Source: Rhipidocladum racemiflorum (Eukaryota > Streptophyta > Magnoliopsida > Poales > Poaceae). Taken from it: a stretch of DNA of 64,000 nucleotides. How positions within the stretch are numbered: position 1 is the first letter of the stretch; each line of letters opens with the position of its first letter. Made by a program: the position numbers and the translations under genes. The stretch is from assembly GCA_036346355.1 (NCBI GenBank), contig CM070585.1, positions 8,819,001 to 8,883,000 on the forward strand. The letters are read 5' to 3'. Below are positions 54,917 through 64,000 of this stretch, piece by piece. The notes beneath the pieces are model-generated. The model searched no databases and was not told where the DNA came from. It saw only the letters and a list, made by a program, of their open reading frames with translations.

Positions 54917-55215
54917 CACTACTACAAAAGGAGTTATACTAGACACCTCATCGCTTACTATTTTTTATAAAAACCATCAAGGATGGTAATCGAAAACATC
55001 ACAGATGGTTTTTGGCTAAAACCGTTTGTGATATGCTCCACATCATAGACGGTTCTAATTTGGAACAGTCTGAGATGACTATTTTCGTAGACGGTTAGAA
55101 AACCGTTTGTGATGACTTATAGCCATCACTGACAGTTTGATACAAACGGTTCATAAAACCGTCTGTGATATGATTTATGAACCATCTATGATGTTAATAT
55201 GTGTGGTAGTAAGTG
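54917..55215 (+). mobile_element. miniature CACTA element
   Basis: It starts CACTACTACAAAAGGAG and ends GTGGTAGTAAGTG, a decayed inverted copy. Between lie at least six ACCGTYTGTGATATG-type subterminal repeats in both orientations, the usual transposase-binding motifs of plant CACTA elements. At about 299 bp it can code for nothing. A clear 3-bp duplication was not resolved. Confidence 0.7.
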
Positions 55216-55624
55216 TTTGCAATCTAACAAGCAGAATGCAATATAGGGATGAGTATGAACGGCACTCAACAAGTCCAATTTAGCAAACCAATAAGTACAT
55301 ATTCATAATCCAATCTTCACATGTATTTCTATTGAACCACCAAGGACCGAAGTCCATAAGGATACTGCATCTTCGAAAACGAGAGTTGGCTGATAGATAT
55401 TCAAGTTGAATTATTAGAAAGCTACCGTTGATAAGACACCACAGGACAGAACCTCTTATATATTTCCTTTCATGCTGTGATTGTGGTTTCTATCAGAAAC
55501 TGGGAGTGACAATCACAATTCATGCACTCTACAGAGGTGCACTACTTTACTCATAAATGTCTCAATTGTTATGCCAGGTAAAGCATTTCATCAGTCCCCT
55601 ATGCTAATATGTCTGCCCAGCCAG

Positions 55625-55826
55625 CACAACGTTACTTTAAAATATTTAAAAAAAAATTTGAGTTCAAATAAAATATTTTCAAACAAAATATATTTGAAAT
55701 TTCAAAATATTTAAATACTTTTAATAGAAGGTTTAATTCAACTAAACTCCAAATAAATCTAAATAAATTCTCAAAAATCACAAATAAATAATTAATATTC
55801 AAACTTCAAAATTTCAAAGTGTTACA
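55625..55826 (-). mobile_element. antisense gypsy LTR start fragment
   Basis: On the minus strand it begins TGTAACACTTTGAAATTTTG at 55826 and continues with the ATTTATTTGGATTTATTTGG-type text seen at 25365-25400 in the solo LTR. Confidence 0.6.
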
Positions 55827-55854
55827 ATTGCCCTTTTGGAGCAAGTAGTAAGTG

Positions 55855-56120
55855 TTATTTGTGATACTCCTTGTAGAAGCATTCTTGTGTGAAGTGGCCA
55901 ATAGGCATGCAATGGGCTTGTGGCCCTCACAATGGCACTTATAGCAATAGTAGCCCTCATTCACGAACTTTGTCTTAGGTCTTATCCATCCACTTCCCTT
56001 GGGTACAACCCAGGGAACACACCCTAATCATTCCTTACCCAAGGTGAACCCTTGTTCTCAAGCATCCGATCAAGAGTGACACTTTCTTGATTGTAGGAAT
56101 TCAGAGAATAGTTGTTTTCC
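55855..56120 (-). pseudogene. retrotransposon gag zinc-knuckle remnant
   Basis: On the minus strand a frame reads KFVNEGYYCYKCHCEGHKP followed by IAC, a CX2CX4HX4C zinc knuckle (about 55900-55970), the nucleic-acid-binding motif of LTR-retrotransposon Gag. No start, capsid domain or long frame remains. It lies just upstream, on this strand, of the LTR start at 55826. Confidence 0.6.
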
Positions 56121-56496
56121 AAAATAACTAGCTATAGTTTTCCATGAAAAACTCTTCTAGCCTCTGACAACAAAATTGTGTGCTCATATAGTACACAAAC
56201 ATTTCCTTGTTGAAAACTATTTCAAAACTTCACTTAAAAGGGTTAATGCTATGGAATTGAAATATAGTTGTTCCCTAAAAGAAAGAATGGTCTTCTATAG
56301 AGTCAGGGTCCTTTTAGAATTACAACTAGTCAATTATTCAAAATAACGTAAACGCACAACAAACGACTAACATATGACTACAATGTAAGGCACAAAACCA
56401 ATCTACTTAGACATAATAGGGTTTCCCCAATACCGTGGCTCGATCAACACTGCTCTCTAGCCAATCTGACATACTCAGTGGCGTGGGTAAACCTAG

Positions 56497-56761
56497 ATGA
56501 AATTTTTTGAGAATGACTAGGGAACGGTATACCGTTGCAACGGTATAGCCATGAAACTTATGAAATTTATCAGTTTCAGTGCTGGTTTCATGAGTTTCAG
56601 TGTTTAGTTTCATCAGTTTCATGTTTTATCAGTTTTTAGTGCTAAGTTTCATGAGTTTCAGTGCAAACAATCATAAGTTTCATGAGTTTCAGAGGTATAC
56701 CGTTGCAACGGTATACCGTTTTTTAGTTTTTCTGAATTTTTTTTATAGTTAGCAGTATGGC
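56497..56761. mobile_element. small element with palindromic ends (AACGGTATACCGTTGCAACGG)
   Basis: The palindrome-rich blocks 56523-56547 and 56694-56720 both contain GGTATACCGTTGCAACGG. They flank about 145 bp of degenerate TTTCATGAGTTTCAGTG repeats. The 9-bp word TAAACCTAG lies outside on both sides (56488-56496 and 56762-56770), as a Mutator-type target duplication would. The superfamily is tentative. Confidence 0.6.
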
Positions 56762-56770
56762 TAAACCTAG

Positions 56771-57599
56771 TAAAAAAAATCTTGGTTGTTACACCAAACT
56801 AGCAAGGCGGCCCACGCACTCTGTGCGTGCATCATCCTTAAGGCACATTTAAATGGCTTGGTAATACATATGTGAATTTTCTTTTTGGAAAATAGATCAT
56901 TGCATAATTCGATTTGTTATATTTTAATATTATATATCATAGGATAGAATATACTCACTCTGTTTTTGCAATACTTATCAGATATGATTGAAACTTTCTT
57001 CTCAAAAAACTTGCATAACAAAACAGACGTAGGATAACATAACATTTTTCTTTTATATCATATCGCTTTATTTCATTATTGACTTATTGCAATGATGGCC
57101 TCTTTCTTTTGTACTTCTTTTAATACACATCACATTGCTTATACTAGTATACCCGAGAGAATACCTAACGATTTATTACCATCTTAGTCCCTCTATTCCA
57201 TGGAGGTCCACCACATAAAGGGTAAGAATGTTTCCCTTTTTTTGAGAACTTTTAGCATGTTCTGTTTTTTTCTCAACGACTAAAAAAACATGTCATCGAG
57301 TTTTATTATATATATATCAAATTTATTACCTTATTTTTTCTCGCATTAGCATATTTCTAGAATTTCAATTTTGAATAAAACCAAATTTTCTTTTTCACTT
57401 AGTATGGAACTAATTAAAAAATAGTCTATAATTTTATTTTATTTCTATTCTTTTTTTAATTTCTGTTAATTCGCATAGTTAATTTTTATTTAATTTTATA
57501 TATTAGTTCTAGGTTAGAATTAGTATATAAATTCAATTGCTAATTTTTATTTTGTATTTCAGTAACATATAGATAGATGGATAATATATTACTCGCCAA
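56771..57599. other. AT-rich, no gene
   Basis: The text CTAGCAAGGCGGCCCACGCA with GTGCGTGCATCATCC near 56798-56835 resembles a common grass repeat start, but the class is uncertain. The rest is AT-rich without frames. Confidence 0.4.
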
Positions 57600-57970
57600 G
57601 TGACGCCGGTGGGGCACACTGAACTGCTCGCGTCTCGATCGGAAAATTTCGTATTTAGTACAACTTGTGACTCGTATTTACAAAACGATACAACAGTTTC
57701 ATGTATTTACAAAAAAAAAAATAGTGATCTCTGGAAACTGAAAAACCGAAAATGCATCTCCAGATCACCAAAAACCAAACATGGCTTATTTGGATCCCTA
57801 AAAACCGGAGAAGCCATGTCCGAAAAATGGAGAACCGGACAAGACCGCGCCACGTCATCACCGGTTCTCCAGATGCTGCCACCTCATCTTCGGTTCTCCG
57901 TAAACCGGAGATGGTCTGGGGCTACCATGTGTCCCTTGTCCGGTTTATGGTAAACCGGTTATGACGTGGC
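57600..57970. repeat. CCGGTTCTCC-rich repeat segment
   Basis: Variants of AAAACCGGAGA, GGTTCTCC and GTAAACCGG occur in both orientations between 57720 and 57960, and GACGTGGCGCGGTCTCAGG inversely matches GACCGCGCCACGTC. It looks like the end of a repeated element. Overlapping frames are chance. Confidence 0.4.
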
Positions 57971-59207
57971 GCGGTCTCAGGCTGCTTTTTGCATGCATGC
58001 ACGTACAGATACGGAGTGCTAGTATTGTATTTTGTGCCGTTTTTGCAGTTTGTAGGTGAGTGCATTGGCTTCTGGATCTATTCTCGGGGAGGGCGAAGGG
58101 GGTCAGTACAGGAAGTGGACAGTACAGGGAGTGGACAGGGGAAGGAAACTTTGAAGAAGACAGGGGCGTGCAACGCCTGCGTGCAGCTAGGAGCCAACCA
58201 GCTGCTAGCCATGCCGTGCATCTGCATGTAGCACTGGCAGCGGCAGCGTCCGTGCCCCCGCGCGGATGCGTCCGCATGTGTGCCGACGGAGAAGAACTTA
58301 AAGCGCGGTGGCCGCTTTTGGTGGGATTCCGCGCGCCACCGTCGTTTTGCCGATCGGCTCCGACGCGAAGCCCGGCCGGGCGCGGTGGTGGCGTATAATA
58401 TTGCGACCCGAGCTGCCTTTCCCCTTGCTTTGCCTGCACACGGCCAGCGCCTCACCACTTCTCCACTGGATCTCAGCGCTTTGTTTACGCTTTTCCTCCG
58501 TCGTTCTGCCATCATCTGTATCTTTCTTCTCTCCGGTTAGGGCATAGAAAACTCGGCGCTTTGAAGAAGTTTCTTGTATTCTTTTTGTTTCTTCTCGGTC
58601 TTGGCGAAGCTTTCCATGCATTTTAAACCATGCTTTGTCGACGCAGTACGCGGGGGTCGATGGCTATATTCCTCCGGTTGCTAACTAAAGAACTTCTATA
58701 AGCAAAGATTCGTTTCCGCGGCACGTTTACCATTGCTTTTTTGTACTATCTTGTAGCCTAGCTCACATGCATGTGCGGTCTACTGCAATGCTTCTTCTTG
58801 CGAGCGCTACTACGTGCAAGGACGGAGTTGTTTTCGTAGGATTGTCGGTAAATAGTTATTTGGCCACCTGGTGGACATTGACGTCTTTCAGCACATTCAC
58901 GGAGAACAGCAATGTGCAGGGGCTGCAGGGTAACGCGAAGTTCTAGACGTCGCTAAGCTTATAATATCGTTTCAGACGTTAATGTCTGATGTCAGTCTTC
59001 CTCAGTGTTTGCTGTAGCCAAGGTCGACCGGAAGAGACGTCGGTCACAATCATCAAGTCGATAAACATCCAATAAATTTTACAGGACCCCCCCCCCCCCC
59101 CCAATGACGTTGTTCCGTGGTGGCCTAATAGTCAGTTTTTACTACTTTGTATTACAACACTCACGACTGATCAATAAAATGTTAATCGACTTGTGGAGCT
59201 GACTGAA
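57971..59207. other. no gene recognised; poly(C) tract
   Basis: GC-rich sequence (58090-58540) with many overlapping frames on both strands and none convincing. A run of about 16 C lies at 59087-59102. Confidence 0.4.
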
Positions 59208-59222
59208 AATTTCTAAAACGGG

Positions 59223-59402
59223 CGGTCGACGCCTAGGCTCGACTGGCTGGTCCGTGTTCGAGCGTCGCTCGACGCGAACGTGTGTGTGAGGAGATGAGTA
59301 CTGCGAGTGTGCGCGTGTAAGGTGCGTGTGTGTGCGTATGTAGCTCGTCTGTTGTTCTTCCTTCTATAATGAATGTTAGAACTTCTGATTAATCTTAAAA
59401 AA
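59223..59402 (+). mobile_element. tRNA-derived SINE (about 180 bp)
   Basis: The head CCTAGGCTCGACTGG (A box) and GTGTTCGAGCG (B box) is followed by GT-rich text (GTGCGTGTGTGTGCGTATG), CTTCCTTCTATAATGAATG and an A-rich end. The flanks AATTTCTAAAACGG (59208-59222) and AATTATAAAACGG (59403-59415) are near-identical and act as the target duplication. The length is that of common grass SINEs. Confidence 0.75.
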
Positions 59403-59876
59403 AATTATAAAACGGCGATCAAAATTTTCTCACCGTCGGATGTTGCCAAGTTTCGTGCTCCAATTGGCGATTGTGGCTGATATCCCTATGGCAAGGCTTA
59501 CCTCGATTAAAGGTTTGAAATCAACACTTTTCTAGCCCCTAATAAACTTTTTCTTATAAATTTGGCCTCTTTTCTGAACACAACTGCAAAAATAAAAATA
59601 GCTCTATCTCTGATCGCGAAAGCATCAGAAAGATAACACCTATCACCTTCCGCACTTCCCTACCATAGAAGGGGCTACCGCTAGTGACACGTGTTACATT
59701 TTGGCACTTTCATGGTTAGAAAGAGGGTTATTTTTGTAATTACATTTTGAAGGAAACCAAATTTGTAAAAATATTACACACTAGACTAGAAAAGTGATGA
59801 TTTCTAAATTTTTTGGGCCACCGGACTGTGAACCTATCTTTTCGATGGCTTGTGAAACTATCTTTTTGATGGCTTG

Positions 59877-60312
59877 TAGACCTGGGAGTTGGGCCAGCCC
59901 GGCTCGGGCACGACGGGCTTCGGGCCATCGCAAGCCGGCTCGGCCCAGCACGGAAAGGCGAACGGGCTATAGACCGGGAGACGTTTTACAGAGCCCGGCC
60001 CCGGTCCTGAACCAACTACAAGCGCTCGGAATCATTTTTGTGCTATATTTTGTACTCGTGCTTCAATTTTTGGTTTCTTTTAATGTTTGGAATGGCAAGA
60101 TATTTGATATAGTGATATTAAGTAACCTTTTATGTCATTTTGCATGGGTGCTCACATAAAATGGTCAGCTTCTGTCACAGCCCATGGGCCTCTGGGCCGC
60201 CCGACGAGCCTCATTTTTAGACCTGGCCCGACCTGGTCGTTCGGCCCGGCCCGGCCCAAACCCAGTCGGGCCTTGGGCCGCCGGGAAAAGCCCGGCCCAT
60301 GTCCAATCTCTA
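59877..60312. mobile_element. hAT-superfamily MITE (TAGACCTGG ends)
   Basis: The left end TAGACCTGGGAGTTGGGCC and right end GGCCCATGTCCAATCTCTA are imperfect inverted repeats, flanked by a perfect 8-bp duplication ATGGCTTG (59869-59876 and 60313-60320). The interior is rich in GGCCCGGCCC words. Confidence 0.88.
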
Positions 60313-60330
60313 ATGGCTTGACTATTGTGT

Positions 60331-60744
60331 GGCAAGGTGGCAACAATGATGGGGTCGACGGTGAGTTTGATGGCAGCGGGGTTGGCATTGGCCTCAATGA
60401 CCAAGTTAGGGGTAGCGGCGGTGGCTCGTCGTGCTCGTCTCATCAGAGCTATGGTAATACCAGTGGTTAAGGTTTGAGTAGGTGGAAGGAGAATGAAGAT
60501 TCGTAAAAATGAATGATCGATTGTTTATGTGGCAAGATGGCAACGATTATGGGGTCAATGGTGAGCTTGATGGTAGCGGAGTTGGCAATTTGGCATCGGC
60601 CCCAATGACCACGTTAGGGTGGCAGCGGTGGCTTGTCGTGCTCGGTCTCATACTCTCATCAGAGCTATGGTAGTACCGGTGACTAGAGTTTAAGTAGGAA
60701 GGAGGAGAATAAAGATTCGTAAAAATAAATCCATCGATTGTTTA
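60331..60744. repeat. 200-bp tandem duplication
   Basis: GGCAAGGTGGCAACAATGAT at 60331 recurs as GGCAAGATGGCAACGATTAT at 60531. The following 200 bp run in parallel through TCATCAGAGCTATGGTA and GAAGATTCGTAAAAAT. The first unit starts 11 bp after the hAT target duplication. Confidence 0.8.
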
Positions 60745-61299
60745 TCGGACACATATAATATGTGTGAAAAATGGAAACAATTTTAACTGAATCGTCACTA
60801 ATGTTAGCCGATGTGTTGTTCAGCCGAAGAGATTTATTTAACCTTGCATTTTACTCAGCAAAGAGTCTGCTGCAAGCAATTTTCGGACCAAATAACCCAT
60901 GACGACACAAATGGTCTGTACCCAACCGTCTCTGCATTTTCCGTTTTACTGGCGATCGGTCCGAAAACAAATGTTCACCGTCATGGTAATTCACAAGAGT
61001 GGTAGTTGCAATTCCGCCTGAAACAATCTATTGCATCAATATCCAAAGGTCATCGCCGCTACACACATGCTGACCGTAGCGCTGAACCGCGTGTCTAAAC
61101 CGTGGTATACTGTGACGACACGTTGTGTCTACCGTGCCGTACCGACCCATCCCATTTTCGGCGAGCCCAAGCACGGTCCATTTGTGTTTGTGCCAAGTTC
61201 GTGTCGTACCAATCCAAATCCAGCTCATTTGCACTATTGCGACGAGAGGAAAATAGTCGGAGACGCATAGAGCTGAGATAGTAGACATAAATATTAAGA
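60745..61299. other. no gene recognised
   Basis: Short overlapping frames on both strands (61028-61288) without known motifs. Confidence 0.4.
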
Positions 61300-61729
61300 G
61301 AAAAGAAACTAAATTTTATTATTCATTGGGTACAGATACAAGTTGCTATCTCAATAAAAACCTTACGCCTCAAAGTGGGATTCCTTGGTAAGAAAAAAAG
61401 CACAGTAACAATATGCATACATACTAGCTACTCCCTAATATCGAGATCTTTCACACGTTTTAGGCCAGTGTACGTCTAATGTGGTGCCGTCAATGGCCAT
61501 ATGAGGTAGGCGGGAAGACGACCGTGCATAGCATCGCGAGCACGCTCAGCGAGCAACATAGTGGAGCATCGCTTTAGTGCGCGCGTTCGGTGTCGGTAGG
61601 CTTGTACTCTCCGGCTTCATACTATACCTTTGGGCATCTTCGTTGTCTCTCCTTTCTCTTCATACAAGGACAGCAATGGTGCCTACATTACGGTGAGCCA
61701 CAGTATACCACAGTATCGCAATAGGGAGC
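61300..61729 (-). repeat. dispersed repeat, copy 2 (probable copia 3' region)
   Basis: Same orientation and word order as 42075-42500. Interrupted on the right by the LTR at 61730. Confidence 0.45.
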
Positions 61730-64000
61730 TGTAACACCCTAGTTTTCGTTTTCTGGTGAAAAACCTAATTTAAATGAAGTAAATTAAAAGTTGGAGTTTC
61801 TTTGGTGTTTATATTAACCTGGCATCCGTTTCCCTCCAAAATCGGTGTTTAATTCCCTCCCGGTCGAAAAATCAGATTTTCCAGTTCCCGCTGGTACCCG
61901 AAATTTCACCCGAGTCCAAAAATGCTCCAAAAATCCCCAAACCACTTCATTTGTGTTCCAAATATTCCAAAATGATTTTAGAAATCATTCCCCGGATTTT
62001 TGGACCTCCGTTCCTATTTTATCTCGCACGGCTTTTGTTTAATGCCTGCAATTCGCGCCTGAATATTCAATTCCACAAAAATCGTCCAAATTCAGCGGAA
62101 CCAATTTTATTGGGTCCCAAATATTCTAAAATAGCTCTAGAAATTTTTCCGGAATTTTTAGGCCATTTTTCCTTATTTTTCTCTAGGGCGAATTGTTTGC
62201 GTAAAGGAGGACCAATGGGGGCTTGCCACGTGTCACGTGAATAGTAGCCTTCTTCAACCTCCAGCCAACTCCAAGTTACAGAGAAGCTTGCAAGTGCTCC
62301 AATGGCTAGGGCTTGTATTCAAATGCTCATAACTTCTTCATCTCAACTCCAAAACGCGAACGGTCGGTTGCGTTGGATCCGCGGCGACGATCTCTTGCCA
62401 TTCCCCGCCTTGATTAGCCGCCTTGATTAGCCGCTAATCTCGCCGGAATATGCGCAGTTTACAAAAAACCGAAATGTCTTTAATCCTCATTATCTCGGCC
62501 ATTTGTCGTCCAAACGTCGCACCATCACCTCCATTCACTCCGTATAAGAGTCCTCTTTCCGGGAGTGTGCTCCCCTTTCCCTCTACTCCACCATTGTGCC
62601 CGTGAGATCAAGAAAACCGACGTCGTGTTGAACTTTTTCGGTGTTCTTCAAGTTCTTGCTCATAGATCCTTCCTCGGTGAGCCTTTCTTCATGCCACTTG
62701 GTTCCTTGTGACCGTGGATGAGTCTAGATTCTAACCCAATCATCAATTTTAGGTTTGATCAAGAGTTGGCAACGAATTTCAAGTTTTTGTTCATCCGGCC
62801 GACACTCTGTTCGTCGTTGATTTCTCCGAATCCGGCGAGGTTTGGCTCGATTCCTTCCTTCTCTAGGTTCCTAAGGATGTAATCTAGATGTTCTAAGTTT
62901 TTGTTTGGATCAATTCCATGCGAAAATGGGTTAAAAATCAAGTTTTTGGGGAAAAGCTTGTGTTCTAGTTTTGGGGTGCTCTCTGTTCTTTGGAAGTGCT
63001 CACTGTCCATGGGTGGGCTTGCGCCGCCATCACCGTCGGCCGCCGACTCGCTGCCGCGCCTCACGCCGCCATGCTCATGGCCGCTTGTGCCGGCCGCCGG
63101 CGAGCCGCCGCTCGCCGCCCCTCCGACCGACGCCCCCCCTCTAGCCCTCCAAGCTCCACCCCACATCATTCATGGCCATGGCATGAACCAAGGTTGAAGA
63201 CAACCTATACTCATTGACATGGTGGCCCCACTTGCCATAGAGACACTAGCCATTCCCAGTCAAAGGCAAGTCAAAGTCCACGTTTGACCAGTCAACCAGA
63301 GAAGGAATATTCCGAGAATATTCCCGATTTTCCGATTTATTCAAAATTCAAACTTCGGAAGCTCATAACTTTCTCATCCGAACTCCGTTTGACTCCATTC
63401 AAATTTCTAAATTCATCTAAAATCAAGATCTACCTGCCAGTACTAATTTTATAATTTTTGGATTTTATTTATTTTCTTTTAGTTATTTATTTGCCTCGTT
63501 TTGCGTGTAGTCGACGATCCCGCCGCGACTGCCGATCCCGTCGCCGAGTTTTCTGAGTTTGACACCTCTGCCGCGGCAGAAGGCAAGTCTCCTTGACGCA
63601 TGTTGATCCTATGATTTATAAATGTTTTACACTGTTTTATCAATTGCATTGCTATTTACCTAAAATGATGATGTCAAACGTTAGGCTGTTAGTTATACCT
63701 GTTGCGTATACCTCCTTGATGTTGTTGTCCGTAATCCTTTGTCACCTTAGGACAGTGATCCACCATATTAAATATTTTTGATAAAATACTCTTTGATTAG
63801 GGAAATGACTATTTGGAGGATAGTTTGAATAGAACTAATAGTGTGGAATGTATTTGGAGGTGGATGAATATTAGTGATAATGTGAAGGGTTAGTTAGATG
63901 ATATCGAGAATGACAATCGGTGATTGGTAAATGTTATTATTCAACATACTCGATGGATTAAATGGATAGTATTGAGAATCATATTCGGTGATTTAGTAGA
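61730..64000 (+). mobile_element. long gypsy LTR, truncated by the window end
   Basis: It begins TGTAACACCCTAGTTTTCG at 61730 and has the layout of the 3.5-kb LTR at 25290: an AT-rich start, a GC-rich zone, a TATA-like CGTATAAGAG at 62541-62550, then AAGGCAAGTCTCC and CATGTTGATCCTATG (63580-63610) corresponding to 27280-27310. Frames inside, such as 62759-63169 minus, belong to the GC-rich leader zone and are not genes. The 3' end is beyond the window. Confidence 0.7.

Overview
The window looks like intergenic nuclear DNA of a grass (Poaceae). Reasons: Tourist- and Stowaway-type MITEs, hAT, CACTA and Mutator-like elements, tRNA-derived SINEs and several layers of Ty3/gypsy LTRs beginning TGTAACACCC, together with a single-exon bHLH gene of plant HECATE type. 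The species cannot be fixed from the sequence alone. Most long open frames here are transposon relics or chance frames. Only two genes are readable end to end: the HECATE-like bHLH gene (40518-41192, minus) and a two-exon GRF zinc-finger gene inside a transposon (21884-22456, plus).

Layout. Positions 1-12616 hold MITEs (1419-1673, 2467-2830, 4137-4565, 10167-10402), a decayed Arg/Ser-rich gene end (793-1090), a small TRIM-like LTR element (8595-9263), a CACTA end and dispersed degenerate repeats. Positions 12617-30610 are one antisense gypsy LTR opened by three later insertions: an 11.3-kb Mutator-like element (13191-24455, 9-bp target duplication), a 520-bp hAT MITE (24589-25108, 8-bp duplication) and a 3.5-kb solo LTR (25290-28804, 5-bp duplication). 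A second gypsy family's 5' end (30611-31756, minus) then abuts a sense gypsy LTR with an initiator-Met primer site and a deleted, stop-ridden pol (31757-34830). Positions 34831-40300 carry more MITEs and foldback elements. The bHLH gene follows, and then copia, gypsy, SINE, CACTA and hAT remnants, an LRR-protein pseudogene (52554-53290) and a truncated long LTR running off the right end (61730-64000).

The most notable system is the 11.3-kb Mutator-like element. It carries a decayed MURA-type transposase, a multi-exon plant-mobile-domain (PMD) gene and two separate GRF zinc-finger genes, the second followed by an Arg/Glu-rich coiled coil. All four are on the same strand between about 240-bp terminal inverted repeats built from short GTCGCCC...GGGCGAC hairpins. 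The two GRF genes share an upstream promoter block and each has a TATA box. The three cargo genes resemble in layout, though not by recognisable homology, the accessory genes of plant MULEs that counter host silencing; that role is only inferred here. The transposase has frameshifts and a stop codon where the catalytic glutamate is expected, so this copy cannot move by itself.
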